Shown here in pieces: positions 1-8,697 of a stretch of DNA of 64,000 bases. The DNA comes from Pseudoalteromonas luteoviolacea S2607. Its GTDB lineage: Bacteria > Pseudomonadota > Gammaproteobacteria > Enterobacterales > Alteromonadaceae. Location: the NCBI RefSeq assembly GCF_001625575.1, contig NZ_AUXV01000026.1, positions 1 to 64,000 of the forward strand, given 5' to 3'. Within the stretch, counting starts at the first letter, position 1, and each line of letters begins with the position of its first letter. Below the pieces are notes generated by a model. The model did not search any database. It was given only the letters and a program-made list of their open reading frames with translations, and was not told the origin of the DNA. The translations under genes were made by a program, and so were the position numbers.

Positions 1-180
1 CCCTGAAGCTGGGTCCCATCGTGCATCCATGCGCTCACTTCCTCATGCTGCGAAACTTTGTTTCGGTCATTCGTCACCCTTGCGCAAAGGAAACGCACTC
101 ACTGCGTTCGCTGACTCTCGTTTAAGGAGCCTTCGACTTGAAAGCCACACAAACTTATTTTTAAAAAGCAGGAAAACCAA
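1..180. other. Non-coding stretch of unknown nature
   Basis: No convincing gene lies here. The only open frame (29-277, plus) has no ribosome binding site and runs antisense into the VWA gene. The stretch holds short imperfect inverted repeats, for example CGAAAC-TTT-GTTTCG near 50-64 and a CCTTGCGCAAAGG-like palindrome near 78-91. That texture resembles a dispersed intergenic repeat, but no second copy exists in the window to prove it. It lies at the 3' end of the minus-strand MoxR/VWA pair. Confidence 0.3.
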
Positions 181-1365
181 TCAGGTAAGGGTTTTAACCG
201 CTTGGGAAATACCTTCTAGTGTCAATGGGTACATCCTTCCATTCATCAAGCTGTCAATTTGCGCTATTGATTGGTAATAATGCCAATACTCTTTGGGTTG
301 TGGATTAAGCCAAGCAACCTTTTCGAAGTGATTTGTTAAGCGATGCAGCCACGCGCTGCCAGGCTCTTGATTCCAATGTTCCACGCTGCCGCCTGGGTAG
401 GTGATTTCATAAGGCCCCATGGTTGCATCTCCAACAAATATTAACCGGTAATCTTTGCCAAATTTATTAATGAGCTGATAAGTATCGAGCAGTGAGTCGT
501 TTAGGCGGTCATTGTCCTTCCAGACATGTTCATACACACAATTATGGAAATAGAAAAACTCTAGGTGTTTAAATTCCGAATGAGCGGCGCTGAAGAGTTG
601 CTCGCAAATTTGGATATGATCATCCATGGAACCGCCGATATCAAACAACATAAGCACACTGATAGCATTGTGCCTTTGTGGGGCCATTTTGACATCCAGT
701 AAACCACCTTGCTTTGCGGTTGCCTCAATTGTGTTGTTGAGATCAAGCTCATCACTTTCATGACTACGTGCAAACTTTCTGAGTTGCTTGACCGCCAATT
801 TCATATTCCGGGTGCTAAGATCAGCATCTTTATCGAGATTCTTATATTGTCTTTGATCCCATACTTTCACAGCTTGTCGGTGGCGGCTTTCATGTTGCCC
901 GATCCTAACCCCTTCGGGATTGTAGCCGTAAGCGCCAAAGGGGGAAGTTCCGCCAGTACCAACCCACTTATTCCCTCCAGCGTGCCTTTTTTGTTGCTCT
1001 TCAAGGCGGCTCTTTAGGGTTTCCATTAATTTTTCTAGGCCTCCTAGCGCTTTGAGCTTGGCCTTTTCTTCTTCGCTGAGGTGCTTTTCGAACTCTTTTC
1101 TCAACCAATCTGATGGTAAAGTTTGCTGCTGAATAGCATGGGCAATGTCGACTTGCTCAACACTCTCAAAGTACTCTGCAAATGCCCTGTCAAACTTATC
1201 AAATAAAGTTTCATCTTTAACAAAGATTACTTTGCTAAGTGTATAAAAGTCATCAAGGCTGCCGAAACAGAGGCCTTTTTCTAGTGCAGTAAGGCAATCC
1301 AACAGTTCCCTAAGACTTGCTTGAATACCGTGTCGTCTTAGAGTAAACAGAAACTCGATAAGCAT
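181..1365 (-). CDS. VWA domain protein, CoxE/YehP-like, partner of a MoxR ATPase
   Basis: A 394-residue cytoplasmic protein with no signal peptide or membrane segment. The N-terminal half is charged and helical, with a basic low-complexity region around residues 100-150. A von Willebrand A-type fold follows from about residue 230. The metal-binding loop there reads LFDIGGSMD, so the usual DxSxS motif has Gly for the first Ser; this is a known look of CoxE-like VWA proteins. It sits directly downstream of a MoxR-family ATPase, with its ATG touching the ATPase stop, which implies co-translation. MoxR/VWA pairs generally act as chaperone-like modules for metal-cofactor insertion or envelope stress. 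The client here cannot be read from the neighbourhood. Confidence 0.8.
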   Translation of the reverse strand: MLIEFLFTLRRHGIQASLRELLDCLTALEKGLCFGSLDDFYTLSKVIFVKDETLFDKFDRAFAEYFESVEQVDIAHAIQQQTLPSDWLRKEFEKHLSEEEKAKLKALGGLEKLMETLKSRLEEQQKRHAGGNKWVGTGGTSPFGAYGYNPEGVRIGQHESRHRQAVKVWDQRQYKNLDKDADLSTRNMKLAVKQLRKFARSHESDELDLNNTIEATAKQGGLLDVKMAPQRHNAISVLMLFDIGGSMDDHIQICEQLFSAAHSEFKHLEFFYFHNCVYEHVWKDNDRLNDSLLDTYQLINKFGKDYRLIFVGDATMGPYEITYPGGSVEHWNQEPGSAWLHRLTNHFEKVAWLNPQPKEYWHYYQSIAQIDSLMNGRMYPLTLEGISQAVKTLT

Positions 1366-2198
1366 TATCTTTTACTCATAAATGCGAGCTTCTCAATGAG
1401 AGTAACATCTTGCTCATTTTTCAACAATGCCCCAAACAGTGGCATAAGCCCACCTTGATGAGTTTTATCATGCAGCGTTTTTGCGTCAATCTCTTCTGCA
1501 AGCAATAGTTTTAGCCAATCCAACAATTCACTGGTACTGGGTTTCTTTTTGAGACCACGAGCTTCTCTTAAATTAAAGAATACTTCGAGCGCCTGTGTAA
1601 GCAGCTGTGATTTTATATTTGGAAAGTGTACGTCTACAATCGCTTTCATCTCTTCTGGTGAGGGAAAATCGATATAGTGGAAGAAGCAACGACGCAAAAA
1701 TGCGTCCGGTAATTCTTTCTCATTGTTTGAGGTAATAATAACAATGGGCCTAATATCTGCTTTAACTTGTTGTTGTGTTTCGTAAACATGAAACTCCATC
1801 TTATCCAGTTCAAGTAGCAAATCATTTGGAAATTCAATATCAGCTTTGTCTATTTCGTCAATGAGTAAAACTGGACGTTTATTTGCAGAAAAAGCCTGCC
1901 ATAGCTTGCCTTTAATGATGTAGTTGTTTACGTCATGAACACGTTCGTCACCAAGTTGGCTATCTCGTAACCGAGACACGGCATCGTATTCATATAGGCC
2001 TTGTTGGGCCTTAGTCGTTGATTTTATGTGCCATTGTATCAGCTCGGTATCTAGGCTTTGAGCAAGCTCTTCTGCCAAGAGTGTTTTGCCTGTGCCCGGC
2101 TCACCTTTTATCAGTAATGGCTTTTCGAGGAGAATGGCGGCATTTACCGCCTGTTGCAATGCTGTTGTTGCTATATATTTATCGGTGCCTTTGAACAT
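1365..2198 (-). CDS. MoxR-family AAA+ ATPase
   Basis: A 277-residue AAA+ ATPase. Walker A (GEPGTGKT, about residues 36-43) and Walker B (LLIDEID, about 111-117) are intact. Further on come ITSNNEKELPDAFLRRC, a sensor-1/arginine-finger region typical of MoxR and dynein-related ATPases, and a C-terminal lid domain. It is the first gene of a two-gene minus-strand unit with the VWA protein. By family knowledge the pair uses ATP to remodel a protein client, but the client is unknown. Related proteins include YehL, NorQ and CbbQ. Nitric-oxide reductase and Rubisco genes are absent here, so those specific roles are not supported. Confidence 0.88.
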   Translation of the reverse strand: MFKGTDKYIATTALQQAVNAAILLEKPLLIKGEPGTGKTLLAEELAQSLDTELIQWHIKSTTKAQQGLYEYDAVSRLRDSQLGDERVHDVNNYIIKGKLWQAFSANKRPVLLIDEIDKADIEFPNDLLLELDKMEFHVYETQQQVKADIRPIVIITSNNEKELPDAFLRRCFFHYIDFPSPEEMKAIVDVHFPNIKSQLLTQALEVFFNLREARGLKKKPSTSELLDWLKLLLAEEIDAKTLHDKTHQGGLMPLFGALLKNEQDVTLIEKLAFMSKR

Positions 2199-2263
2199 TT
2201 TTTATTGTGGTCTGATGAGGTAATGGTATCAGTTTGCCACATTTTTAATTTTACTATCAAATA

Positions 2264-2485
2264 TCATTCTTCTCGTAAATACTGAAATCTAGGCTGAGTT
2301 TTGCCATCAACCATTACTTCCTCGACAAACATGCTCAGAGGCCTTGCCCAATGGTCGTAATTACCATATAAAGTCTGGTAAATAACAAGTGGCTCTTCAC
2401 TTTCGCTGTGAGTTGCTACAAACATTACTTTATATTCTTTTCCTTTGTAATGACGATATATCCCTTTTTTAAGTTCGCTAGGCAT
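2264..2485 (-). CDS. DUF1653 small protein
   Basis: A 73-residue protein beginning MPSELKKGIYRHYKGKEYKV. The frame stays open upstream to 2575, but ATG 2483-2485 has a GAGGA ribosome site at proper distance and matches where the family normally begins. The repeated aromatic and basic pattern (GIYRHYKGKEY, YQTLYG, W-RP-SMF-E) is that of the DUF1653 family, small beta-rich proteins of unknown function. It is divergent from the DUF2947 gene, with under 90 bp between their starts, so the two promoters share that gap. Confidence 0.8.
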   Translation of the reverse strand: MPSELKKGIYRHYKGKEYKVMFVATHSESEEPLVIYQTLYGNYDHWARPLSMFVEEVMVDGKTQPRFQYLREE

Positions 2486-2573
2486 TGTTGAGTCCTCGTG
2501 TGACTGGGTATAATTGAAATTATTAAAAACGAGTCTGTAAACTCGTTTATCTGTGAGAGTAAGGTTTCTATAC

Positions 2574-3056
2574 ATGAATTATATTGCGCTTAACGATTTC
2601 AAGAAAGCATGGGTTTTTCGTCATCAAGATTTGCCTATTGAAGAGTCTGACTTGGACCAGATAAAGCCAATGACGGCCCAGCGTGCTGCGGTTCTTTGGA
2701 GTACAATGGTCAGCAGAGAACAAGATCATCCTGACTTTTTTACGCCGCATGATTGGGTCGGCAAAGAAGATAATTGGGAAGAAGTAGTCGACTGGGAACA
2801 GGCTTGGGAGCAAGGTGTGGAAACATTGCCACAAGAGATATGTGATTATCTTAAATGGGAAGACAATACCACAGTGTATTTTTGTCTGTCGCGCGAGCAT
2901 GTTATTGAAACACAGTTTGGGGTTTTTAAACGTTGCTGGCAGAACTTTATGTTTCTTGTCGATGGGAGTTTGTTGTTAGGTAAAAAGCGCGACGCAGCAG
3001 TGCAATTTTTAGAGTCAGGCGAGGCCAAACTAGGTCTACGACCAAAAGGAAACTAG
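2574..3056 (+). CDS. DUF2947 family protein
   Basis: A 160-residue acidic, tryptophan-rich cytoplasmic protein beginning MNYIALNDFKKAWVFRHQDLP. The start at 2574 was preferred over 2553 because it fits the usual family N-terminus and a GAGAGTAAGG purine stretch precedes it. The motif IKPMTAQRAAVLW and the C-terminal FLVDGSLLLGKKRDAAVQFL region fit DUF2947, a family seen in Vibrio and Alteromonadales. Its function is unknown. There is no signal peptide or membrane segment. It is probably monocistronic, since 82 bp separate it from the next gene. Confidence 0.72.
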   Translation: MNYIALNDFKKAWVFRHQDLPIEESDLDQIKPMTAQRAAVLWSTMVSREQDHPDFFTPHDWVGKEDNWEEVVDWEQAWEQGVETLPQEICDYLKWEDNTTVYFCLSREHVIETQFGVFKRCWQNFMFLVDGSLLLGKKRDAAVQFLESGEAKLGLRPKGN

Positions 3057-3138
3057 TACTTTTAGGCGTTGTAATTTTGTCAGATTGGCTGTATTTAGTA
3101 ACGATGGCGTGTTATAAGATCCTCATAAAGGAGGAGCT

Positions 3139-3768
3139 TTGGAAAAATACCAATCTAGCAGGCAGCAAACAACGATCTGGCAAGATGAAGTCTCCAGGCT
3201 TATTTTTGCCGAGCTTGTTAATGTATTTTACACCAGAGAAATTACCAACTTGGTGAACGAACCCGATCCTATTCGGTTAAAGCGCTTTTTGAAGAGTCTC
3301 CCCTACTATGTTGAACGTGCAGCGACACACATTGTATTAGGTGCTGTACCGCTTGAACTAGACAGCCATAACGGGTGCTGGGTTGCACCGCAAAGAAAAA
3401 AGCCTTCGCAAGATCTTGCGGCGATAAACAAGTACTATCAAAAAAGTGCAATGGTTGGCCTTGTAGTGCCTATCATGTTTGAACTCCAACATGAAACAGG
3501 CATCTACATAGATATGATCGATCAAGTTAAGCCGAACAAAATTCACTGCAATGAATTTGGCTGGTTTGACTTGTCAGGTTTGCCGCAAGAATCAGAAAAA
3601 GCTAGGTTATTAAAACCAAGTAAAGCTTTAATGACCGCAGCCTGTTGTGGTCATCGATGGCATTATCATAAAATAGCAACACCAAGACTACTTGGGCTCA
3701 GAGAAATGCTGCTTGCAAGCAGTATCAACTGGCCTAATGTAACGAAAAAGAAAATAGTGTCAGGTTAA
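3139..3768 (+). CDS. Hypothetical protein, TTG start
   Basis: A 209-residue protein I do not recognise. The start is TTG at 3139, chosen because AAAGGAGGAG lies directly upstream at ideal spacing and no in-frame ATG is near. The sequence looks cytoplasmic. A helical N-terminal third (residues 1-70) is followed by a mixed region. A Cys/His-rich C-terminal patch (ACCGHRWHYHK, about residues 171-181) could bind metal, though this is conjecture. It lies upstream of ftsB with a 53-bp gap, so it may be transcribed into that operon. Expression is supported by the ribosome site and by codon use like that of its neighbours. Confidence 0.7.
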   Translation: MEKYQSSRQQTTIWQDEVSRLIFAELVNVFYTREITNLVNEPDPIRLKRFLKSLPYYVERAATHIVLGAVPLELDSHNGCWVAPQRKKPSQDLAAINKYYQKSAMVGLVVPIMFELQHETGIYIDMIDQVKPNKIHCNEFGWFDLSGLPQESEKARLLKPSKALMTAACCGHRWHYHKIATPRLLGLREMLLASSINWPNVTKKKIVSG

Positions 3769-3821
3769 TATTCGCACTTTGGCGACATGACTACACAGTT
3801 CATATACTAGGATATTGAATT

Positions 3822-4106
3822 ATGCGTTTATTCCAACTTGCGCTGTTTTGTCTGTGTGTCTACATCCAATACAAGCTTTGGTTTGGTCACAATGGTTTGC
3901 AAGATTATCGGCGAATAACTGAAACCGTCAATTCTCACCAAGAAATGAATGCAGAGTTGCTAAAAAGAAACAAACTATTAAAAGCAGATATTGAAGATCT
4001 AAAATTAGGTTTAGAAGGTGTCGAAGAAAGGGCTCGACATGAGCTCGGTATGATAAAGCCTAATGAAACCTTCATTCGAGTATTACCAAAGAAACAACAT
4101 GAATAA
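3822..4106 (+). CDS. ftsB: Cell division protein FtsB
   Basis: A 94-residue bitopic inner-membrane protein. Residues 1-20 form one transmembrane helix (MRLFQLALFCLCVYIQYKLW), followed by GHNGL and a coiled coil at about 30-70. The ending GVEERARHELGMIKPNETF is diagnostic of FtsB. By family knowledge it joins FtsL and FtsQ in the divisome and helps activate FtsWI septal peptidoglycan synthesis. It overlaps the start of ispD by 8 bp, the ftsB-ispD-ispF linkage conserved across Gammaproteobacteria. Confidence 0.95.
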   Translation: MRLFQLALFCLCVYIQYKLWFGHNGLQDYRRITETVNSHQEMNAELLKRNKLLKADIEDLKLGLEGVEERARHELGMIKPNETFIRVLPKKQHE

Positions 4107-4794
4107 ATCAATCTCTATTGCCTCCGTCGTACCAGCGGCTGGAGTCGGTGCAAGAATGGGGTTAAATCACCCTAAGCAATACATAAATATTAACGGCAAA
4201 ACAGTGTTAGAGCACACGCTAAATAAGCTGGCTAGTGTAAGCAAAATTGAGCACATTTATGTCGCGGTTAGCGAGTCAGACGAATACTTTGGCGGGCTTG
4301 ATTTAAAACACCTTGCACTATCTCGCGTAAAAGGAGGGAAAGAGCGGGCCGATTCGGTCTTAAATGCATTGAAGGCAATGTCTGATAATCCGCCTAAATG
4401 GGTATTAGTGCATGATGCGGCAAGACCTTTGGTTGACGTAGAAGATATAGAAAAGCTGATTGCTCAATGTCTCGCTTCAAATGAAGGAGGCATACTCGCG
4501 AGCAAAGTGAAAGACACGATTAAAAGAGGTTCGCTGTATAGTGAAGAAACCGTTCCTCGAGACATGTTGTGGCAAGCGTTAACACCGCAAATGTTTATTT
4601 ATGAAGAGCTTTTAAGTGCGTTAGATATTGGGTTGAGTGCTGGAGCAACTATTACAGACGAAGCTTCAGCAATGGAACTTCAAGGTAAGCCGGTTAAATT
4701 GGTTGAAGGGCGGTCGGACAATATAAAAATTACCACACCAGAAGATCATGCTTTAGCATGTTTTTTAATGAGCCAGCAAAAAAAGAGTAGTTAA
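4099..4794 (+). CDS. ispD: 2-C-methyl-D-erythritol 4-phosphate cytidylyltransferase
   Basis: A 231-residue cytosolic enzyme of the non-mevalonate isoprenoid pathway that joins CTP and MEP to make CDP-ME. The nucleotide-binding start [13 protein letters not shown], the HDAARPLV motif and the late TDEASAMEL and [18 protein letters not shown] segments are all typical of IspD. The frame opens at 4063, but MNKSIS at 4099 fits the family length (E. coli 236) and gives a tight 8-bp overlap with ftsB, indicating translational coupling. ispF follows after one base. Confidence 0.96.
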   Translation: MNKSISIASVVPAAGVGARMGLNHPKQYININGKTVLEHTLNKLASVSKIEHIYVAVSESDEYFGGLDLKHLALSRVKGGKERADSVLNALKAMSDNPPKWVLVHDAARPLVDVEDIEKLIAQCLASNEGGILASKVKDTIKRGSLYSEETVPRDMLWQALTPQMFIYEELLSALDIGLSAGATITDEASAMELQGKPVKLVEGRSDNIKITTPEDHALACFLMSQQKKSS

Positions 4795-4795
4795 T

Positions 4796-5272
4796 ATGTT
4801 TAGAATTGGTCATGGGTTTGATGTGCATAAGTTTGGTGGTCAAGGGCCACTGGTCATTTGTGGAGAGAAGATAGATTACCATCAGGGTTTTATTGCTCAC
4901 TCTGATGGTGATGTTGCTGTACATGCATTATGTGATGCCTTGTTAGGTGCGTTGGCGCTTGGTGATATAGGCAAACACTTCCCAGATACAGACAATGAAT
5001 TTGAAGACATTGACAGTCGAATTTTACTGCACAGAGTCATGAGCCAAGTCAAGGCGATGGGCTATCGCGTTGGCAATGTAGACGTTACCATTGTGGCGCA
5101 AGCGCCGAAAATGAGGCCGCATATAGATGCTATGCGTGCAAACTTGGCTGAAGATTGCGATATTGAAATGGACCAAGTAAATGTCAAGGCGACTACGACA
5201 GAAAAGTTAGGATTTGAAGGGCGTAAAGAGGGGATCTCTAGTCACGCCGTTGTATTGCTTTTTAAGGTATAA
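4796..5272 (+). CDS. ispF: 2-C-methyl-D-erythritol 2,4-cyclodiphosphate synthase
   Basis: A 158-residue trimeric, metal-dependent enzyme that cyclises CDP-ME 2-phosphate with release of CMP. The N-terminal GHGFDVHKF supplies zinc ligands Asp9 and His11. [20 protein letters not shown] and the IGKHFPDTD loop are family signatures, and [15 protein letters not shown] near the C-terminus binds the CMP moiety. It follows ispD directly and precedes truD, so the pathway pair is cotranscribed with downstream tRNA-modification and repair genes. Confidence 0.97.
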   Translation: MFRIGHGFDVHKFGGQGPLVICGEKIDYHQGFIAHSDGDVAVHALCDALLGALALGDIGKHFPDTDNEFEDIDSRILLHRVMSQVKAMGYRVGNVDVTIVAQAPKMRPHIDAMRANLAEDCDIEMDQVNVKATTTEKLGFEGRKEGISSHAVVLLFKV

Positions 5273-5276
5273 AATC

Positions 5277-6326
5277 GTGATTGATGCCATCTCTTCGTTA
5301 AATTACTTGTATGGAAAGCCACTTTCTGAAGGCGAGTTTAAACACGAGCCTGAAGACTTTATGGTTGAAGAAGTGCTAGATATTGAATTTACTGGCGAGG
5401 GTGAACATGTTTGTTTGCAGGTGATTAAACGCGGTGAAAATACTGCGTATGTGGCAAAGAAAATTGCTCAATTGGCAGGTGTGGCTCCACGCGATGTGAG
5501 CTACGCAGGCCTCAAAGATCGACATGGCGTTTGTACGCAATGGTTTAGTGTGCCAGTTCCTATTAAAACTGAGCGGGATTTTTCTAAACTAAATTCTGAC
5601 TCGATTGTCGTACTTAAACAGATTAGACACAACAGAAAGTTAAGAACAGGATGCCACCGAGGAAATCGATTTATCATTACCTTACGTAACGTAACAGAGC
5701 CACTAGATGTATTGTCTCGCATTAACGCAGTAAGGCAGGGCGTCCCAAATTACTTTGCTGAGCAACGTTTTGGACACGATGGTCATAATTTAGAGATGGC
5801 AGAAAGGTTATTTGGTGGTGAATACATCAGAGATAAAAAGCTACGCGGGATCGTGATTTCAGCTGCACGTTCGCACATATTTAACCAAATAGTCTCTCGG
5901 CGCGTAAAAGAACATGGTTTAGCTAAAACATGGCACCGCGAAGTCTTTATGCTCGCTGGAAGCAATGCGTTTTTTGAAGACGACCTAAACGACGATATTG
6001 TCGAACGTTTAAATAGAGAGGACATTCTATTGTCGGCGCCACTCGTTGGTAAAGGTGAAAAGGGGCTTACGTCAATCGAGCGTGAATGGCTTCTTGCATA
6101 TAGCTCTTGGCATCAAGGTTTGGCAGATTTAGGGTTGAAAAATGAGCGTCGTAGCTTAAGAGTTATTCCTAAAGAGTTAAAACTGGAGTCTATGCCGGAA
6201 CGGGCTATCAAACTTACCTTTGAATTACCTAAGGGTTGTTACGCAACATCAGTCCTCAGAGAGCTCATCATGCATAAAGACGTAAGTTTAAGAGAAAAAC
6301 AACCACCAGGAGATTCGAAAGAGTGA
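5277..6326 (+). CDS. truD: tRNA pseudouridine(13) synthase TruD
   Basis: A 349-residue enzyme that converts U13 of tRNA-Glu to pseudouridine. The start is GTG at 5277, a few bases after the ispF stop, preceded by AAGG. This gives exactly the E. coli TruD length, whereas the open frame from 5214 would overlap ispF by nearly 60 bp. The catalytic Asp lies in [15 protein letters not shown], at about residues 74-88. [21 protein letters not shown] and the insertion domain before [11 protein letters not shown] are characteristic. Its end overlaps the surE start (GTGA). Confidence 0.95.
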   Translation: MIDAISSLNYLYGKPLSEGEFKHEPEDFMVEEVLDIEFTGEGEHVCLQVIKRGENTAYVAKKIAQLAGVAPRDVSYAGLKDRHGVCTQWFSVPVPIKTERDFSKLNSDSIVVLKQIRHNRKLRTGCHRGNRFIITLRNVTEPLDVLSRINAVRQGVPNYFAEQRFGHDGHNLEMAERLFGGEYIRDKKLRGIVISAARSHIFNQIVSRRVKEHGLAKTWHREVFMLAGSNAFFEDDLNDDIVERLNREDILLSAPLVGKGEKGLTSIEREWLLAYSSWHQGLADLGLKNERRSLRVIPKELKLESMPERAIKLTFELPKGCYATSVLRELIMHKDVSLREKQPPGDSKE

Positions 6327-7072
6327 AAATCTTATTGAGCAATGATGATGGTGTAAATGCCAAAGGTATTGACGTTTTGTATAAAGCTTTGAGTGAGCTT
6401 GCCAACGTAACGGTTGTTGCACCAGACAGAAATTGTAGCGGTGCCAGCAACTCTTTGACGTTATTAAACCCACTACGTACGACTAAATTGGATAATGGCT
6501 TTATATCAGTTAACGGTACGCCCACCGATTGTGTACACTTGGGGGTGAACCAACTTCTGGATAGCGCGCCGGATTTAGTCGTGGCTGGCATAAATAATGG
6601 GGCAAACCTAGGAGATGATACATTATACTCAGGCACTGTTGCCGCCGCCGCAGAAGGCCGTCATTTAGGCTTGCCTGCCATTGCGGTGTCTTTGTGCTCC
6701 AAAAAGGAAGCGCATTATGAGACTGCAGCAGCCATCACAGTGAGAATTATCAAAGCACTGGGCAGTCATCCATTACCTAAAGATCAAATAATCAATGTTA
6801 ATGTGCCAGACATACCGTTAAGTGAACTCAAAGGGATTAAGGTAACAAGGCTAGGTGCACGGCATAAAGCTGATACCATGACAAAACAGCGCGACCCTTG
6901 GAATCGAGATATATACTGGTATGGCTCACTGGGCTCGGAGAGTGATGCAGGTGAAGGTACTGACTTTTACGCTGTGAACCAAGGATATGCGTCTATAACG
7001 CCGCTTACAGTTGATATGACAGCACACGATAGCATTGATAGTCTAGCCACTTGGCTTTCATCTCAGGAGTAG
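6323..7072 (+). CDS. surE: 5'/3'-nucleotidase (survival protein) SurE
   Basis: A 249-residue metal-dependent nucleoside monophosphatase, also active on short polyphosphate. The GTG start at 6323 overlaps the truD stop, with CCAGGAG upstream. Asp8 and Asp9 in [10 protein letters not shown], the Ser in [14 protein letters not shown] and [24 protein letters not shown] form the metal site. In enterobacteria surE, pcm, nlpD and rpoS form a stationary-phase cluster, and the order is preserved here. Confidence 0.96.
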   Translation: MKILLSNDDGVNAKGIDVLYKALSELANVTVVAPDRNCSGASNSLTLLNPLRTTKLDNGFISVNGTPTDCVHLGVNQLLDSAPDLVVAGINNGANLGDDTLYSGTVAAAAEGRHLGLPAIAVSLCSKKEAHYETAAAITVRIIKALGSHPLPKDQIINVNVPDIPLSELKGIKVTRLGARHKADTMTKQRDPWNRDIYWYGSLGSESDAGEGTDFYAVNQGYASITPLTVDMTAHDSIDSLATWLSSQE

Positions 7073-7077
7073 CGCAA

Positions 7078-7716
7078 TTGCTCAGTAATTATCAACGTAG
7101 CGCTGACAAACTCGCAGCAAACTTAAAAGCCGCTGGCATACAAGATTCAGCTGTGTTGCAAAGCATATCAGAAATACCGAGACATCTGTTTGTAGATGAT
7201 ATTTTGCAGCATAAATCCTATGAGAATACTGCGCTACCTATTGGGCAGGGACAGACAATATCACAGCCATACATTGTGGCCAGAATGACAGAAGTGCTGC
7301 GACAATTTGGTATTTCACGAAATGTACTTGAGGTAGGAACTGGTTCAGGCTACCAGACGGCGGTGTTAGCGAAATTGTTTGACAGTGTGTTTAGTATTGA
7401 GCGAATAAAAACATTACAGTGGCAGGCCAAGCGGCGTTTGCATCAGTTGGATTTATACAATGTTTCAATGAAACATGGTGATGGTTGGTTAGGTTGGCAA
7501 TCGAAAGCCCCATTTGACGGCATAATTGTCACGGCGGCGGCATCAGTTGTCCCTGAGCAGCTATTAGCTCAGTTAGCTGATGGTGGCGCCATGGTGATCC
7601 CTTTAGGTGTTGAAGAACAAATTTTAACGCTTTTTACTAAGTGCGAGGGTAAAATCACTCAACAAGCGCTTGCCCCTGTGCGGTTTGTTCCTTTGGTAGC
7701 TGGCCCGATTTCCTAA
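7078..7716 (+). CDS. pcm: Protein-L-isoaspartate O-methyltransferase
   Basis: A 212-residue SAM-dependent enzyme that repairs isoaspartyl residues in aged proteins. TTG at 7078 was chosen over the upstream TTG at 7051 because AGGAG lies just before it and the length then matches E. coli (208). The signatures are LPIGQGQTISQPYIVARMTE, the SAM-binding motif VLEVGTGSGYQTAVL and HGDGWLGWQSKAPFDGIIVTAA. It begins just after the surE stop. Non-ATG starts recur here (truD GTG, surE GTG, pcm TTG), perhaps keeping these repair genes at low translation. Confidence 0.95.
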   Translation: MLSNYQRSADKLAANLKAAGIQDSAVLQSISEIPRHLFVDDILQHKSYENTALPIGQGQTISQPYIVARMTEVLRQFGISRNVLEVGTGSGYQTAVLAKLFDSVFSIERIKTLQWQAKRRLHQLDLYNVSMKHGDGWLGWQSKAPFDGIIVTAAASVVPEQLLAQLADGGAMVIPLGVEEQILTLFTKCEGKITQQALAPVRFVPLVAGPIS

Positions 7717-7796
7717 AATAAATGAAGAAAAATATTTTTAAGACTGATAAATTTTGCGTTTCTTAGTTTATTGTAAAGTCGGTTGAAGACTCAAAT

Positions 7797-8645
7797 ATGG
7801 ATTTTGGTGGTGTAAGGGTGAGACAAAAAAACTTAATTATAACTGGCATTTGTTGCCTTTTTTTGAGTGCTTGTACCTCTGTTCATACTCCTGCACCAGT
7901 TGTCAATCTGAGTAAAGGTAAGACAACTTCGTCAAAAAAAATTCATATTAAAAATAATCGTTATAAGGTAAGAAAAGGTGACACTTTATTTGCCATTGCA
8001 TTCAGTGCAAGTAAGGATGTACGCACAGTAGCTAAAATCAATAATATTAAGCCTCCCTATACGATTTATCCCGGTCAGACTATATTATTAACCTATCCTA
8101 AAAAAGCCAATAAAACGGTTAAAGTTTCACCGTTAAAAATCAAAAATAATACAAATAATAAACCTTTAAATAACAAGGTATCGAAAAAAGAGCTTGATCC
8201 ACCCCCACAACGAGAGTATGTTCAAAAGCAAGCCAGTAAAAAAACCAATGACACCAGTACTTTGTTGAATAAAAAGGTACGTTGGAATTGGCCCGCAGTA
8301 GGTAAAGTTACAAGACGCTTTTCTATAAAAGAAAATGGCTACAAGGGAATACAGATTTCTAACAAAACAGGGACATCGATAAAGGCTGCGGCAAACGGCA
8401 TTGTTGTTTATGCAGGGAGTGCATTAAGAGGCTATGGCAATTTAATCATTTTGAAGCATACCGATGATTATCTAAGCGCATATGCCCACAATTCCAAATT
8501 GCTAGTAAGAGAGCAGCAGCAGGTTAAAGTGGGGCAGAAGATTGCCGAAATGGGGAATTCGGATTCAAGCTCGGTTGCTTTGCGTTTTGAAGTAAGATAT
8601 CGAGGTAAGTCAGTAAACCCTATGAGGTATCTGCCCAGAAAATAG
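7797..8645 (+). CDS. nlpD: NlpD-type murein hydrolase activator lipoprotein
   Basis: A 282-residue outer-membrane lipoprotein. The signal peptide ends in the lipobox LSAC, with Cys at about residue 26. A LysM peptidoglycan-binding domain spans about residues 56-101 (YKVRKGDTLFAIAF...IYPGQTILL), then a Lys/Asn-rich linker, then an M23-like domain at about 180-280. The M23 domain is degenerate: GYKGIQI replaces HxGxD and ALRFEVR replaces LHFE. This is expected of NlpD, which activates the amidase AmiC rather than cutting peptidoglycan. ATG 7797 is used; GTG 7818 is an alternative. The gene probably contains an rpoS promoter, as in E. coli, but I cannot identify it. Confidence 0.92.
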   Translation: MDFGGVRVRQKNLIITGICCLFLSACTSVHTPAPVVNLSKGKTTSSKKIHIKNNRYKVRKGDTLFAIAFSASKDVRTVAKINNIKPPYTIYPGQTILLTYPKKANKTVKVSPLKIKNNTNNKPLNNKVSKKELDPPPQREYVQKQASKKTNDTSTLLNKKVRWNWPAVGKVTRRFSIKENGYKGIQISNKTGTSIKAAANGIVVYAGSALRGYGNLIILKHTDDYLSAYAHNSKLLVREQQQVKVGQKIAEMGNSDSSSVALRFEVRYRGKSVNPMRYLPRK

Positions 8646-8697
8646 CGTATCGACGTATTGATGGAACACTATCACTTATTCGCTTGGGAGGATGCTT

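Noticed and set aside
29-277. Open frame of 82 residues on the plus strand
   Set aside because: No ribosome site, and half of it is antisense to the VWA coding sequence.
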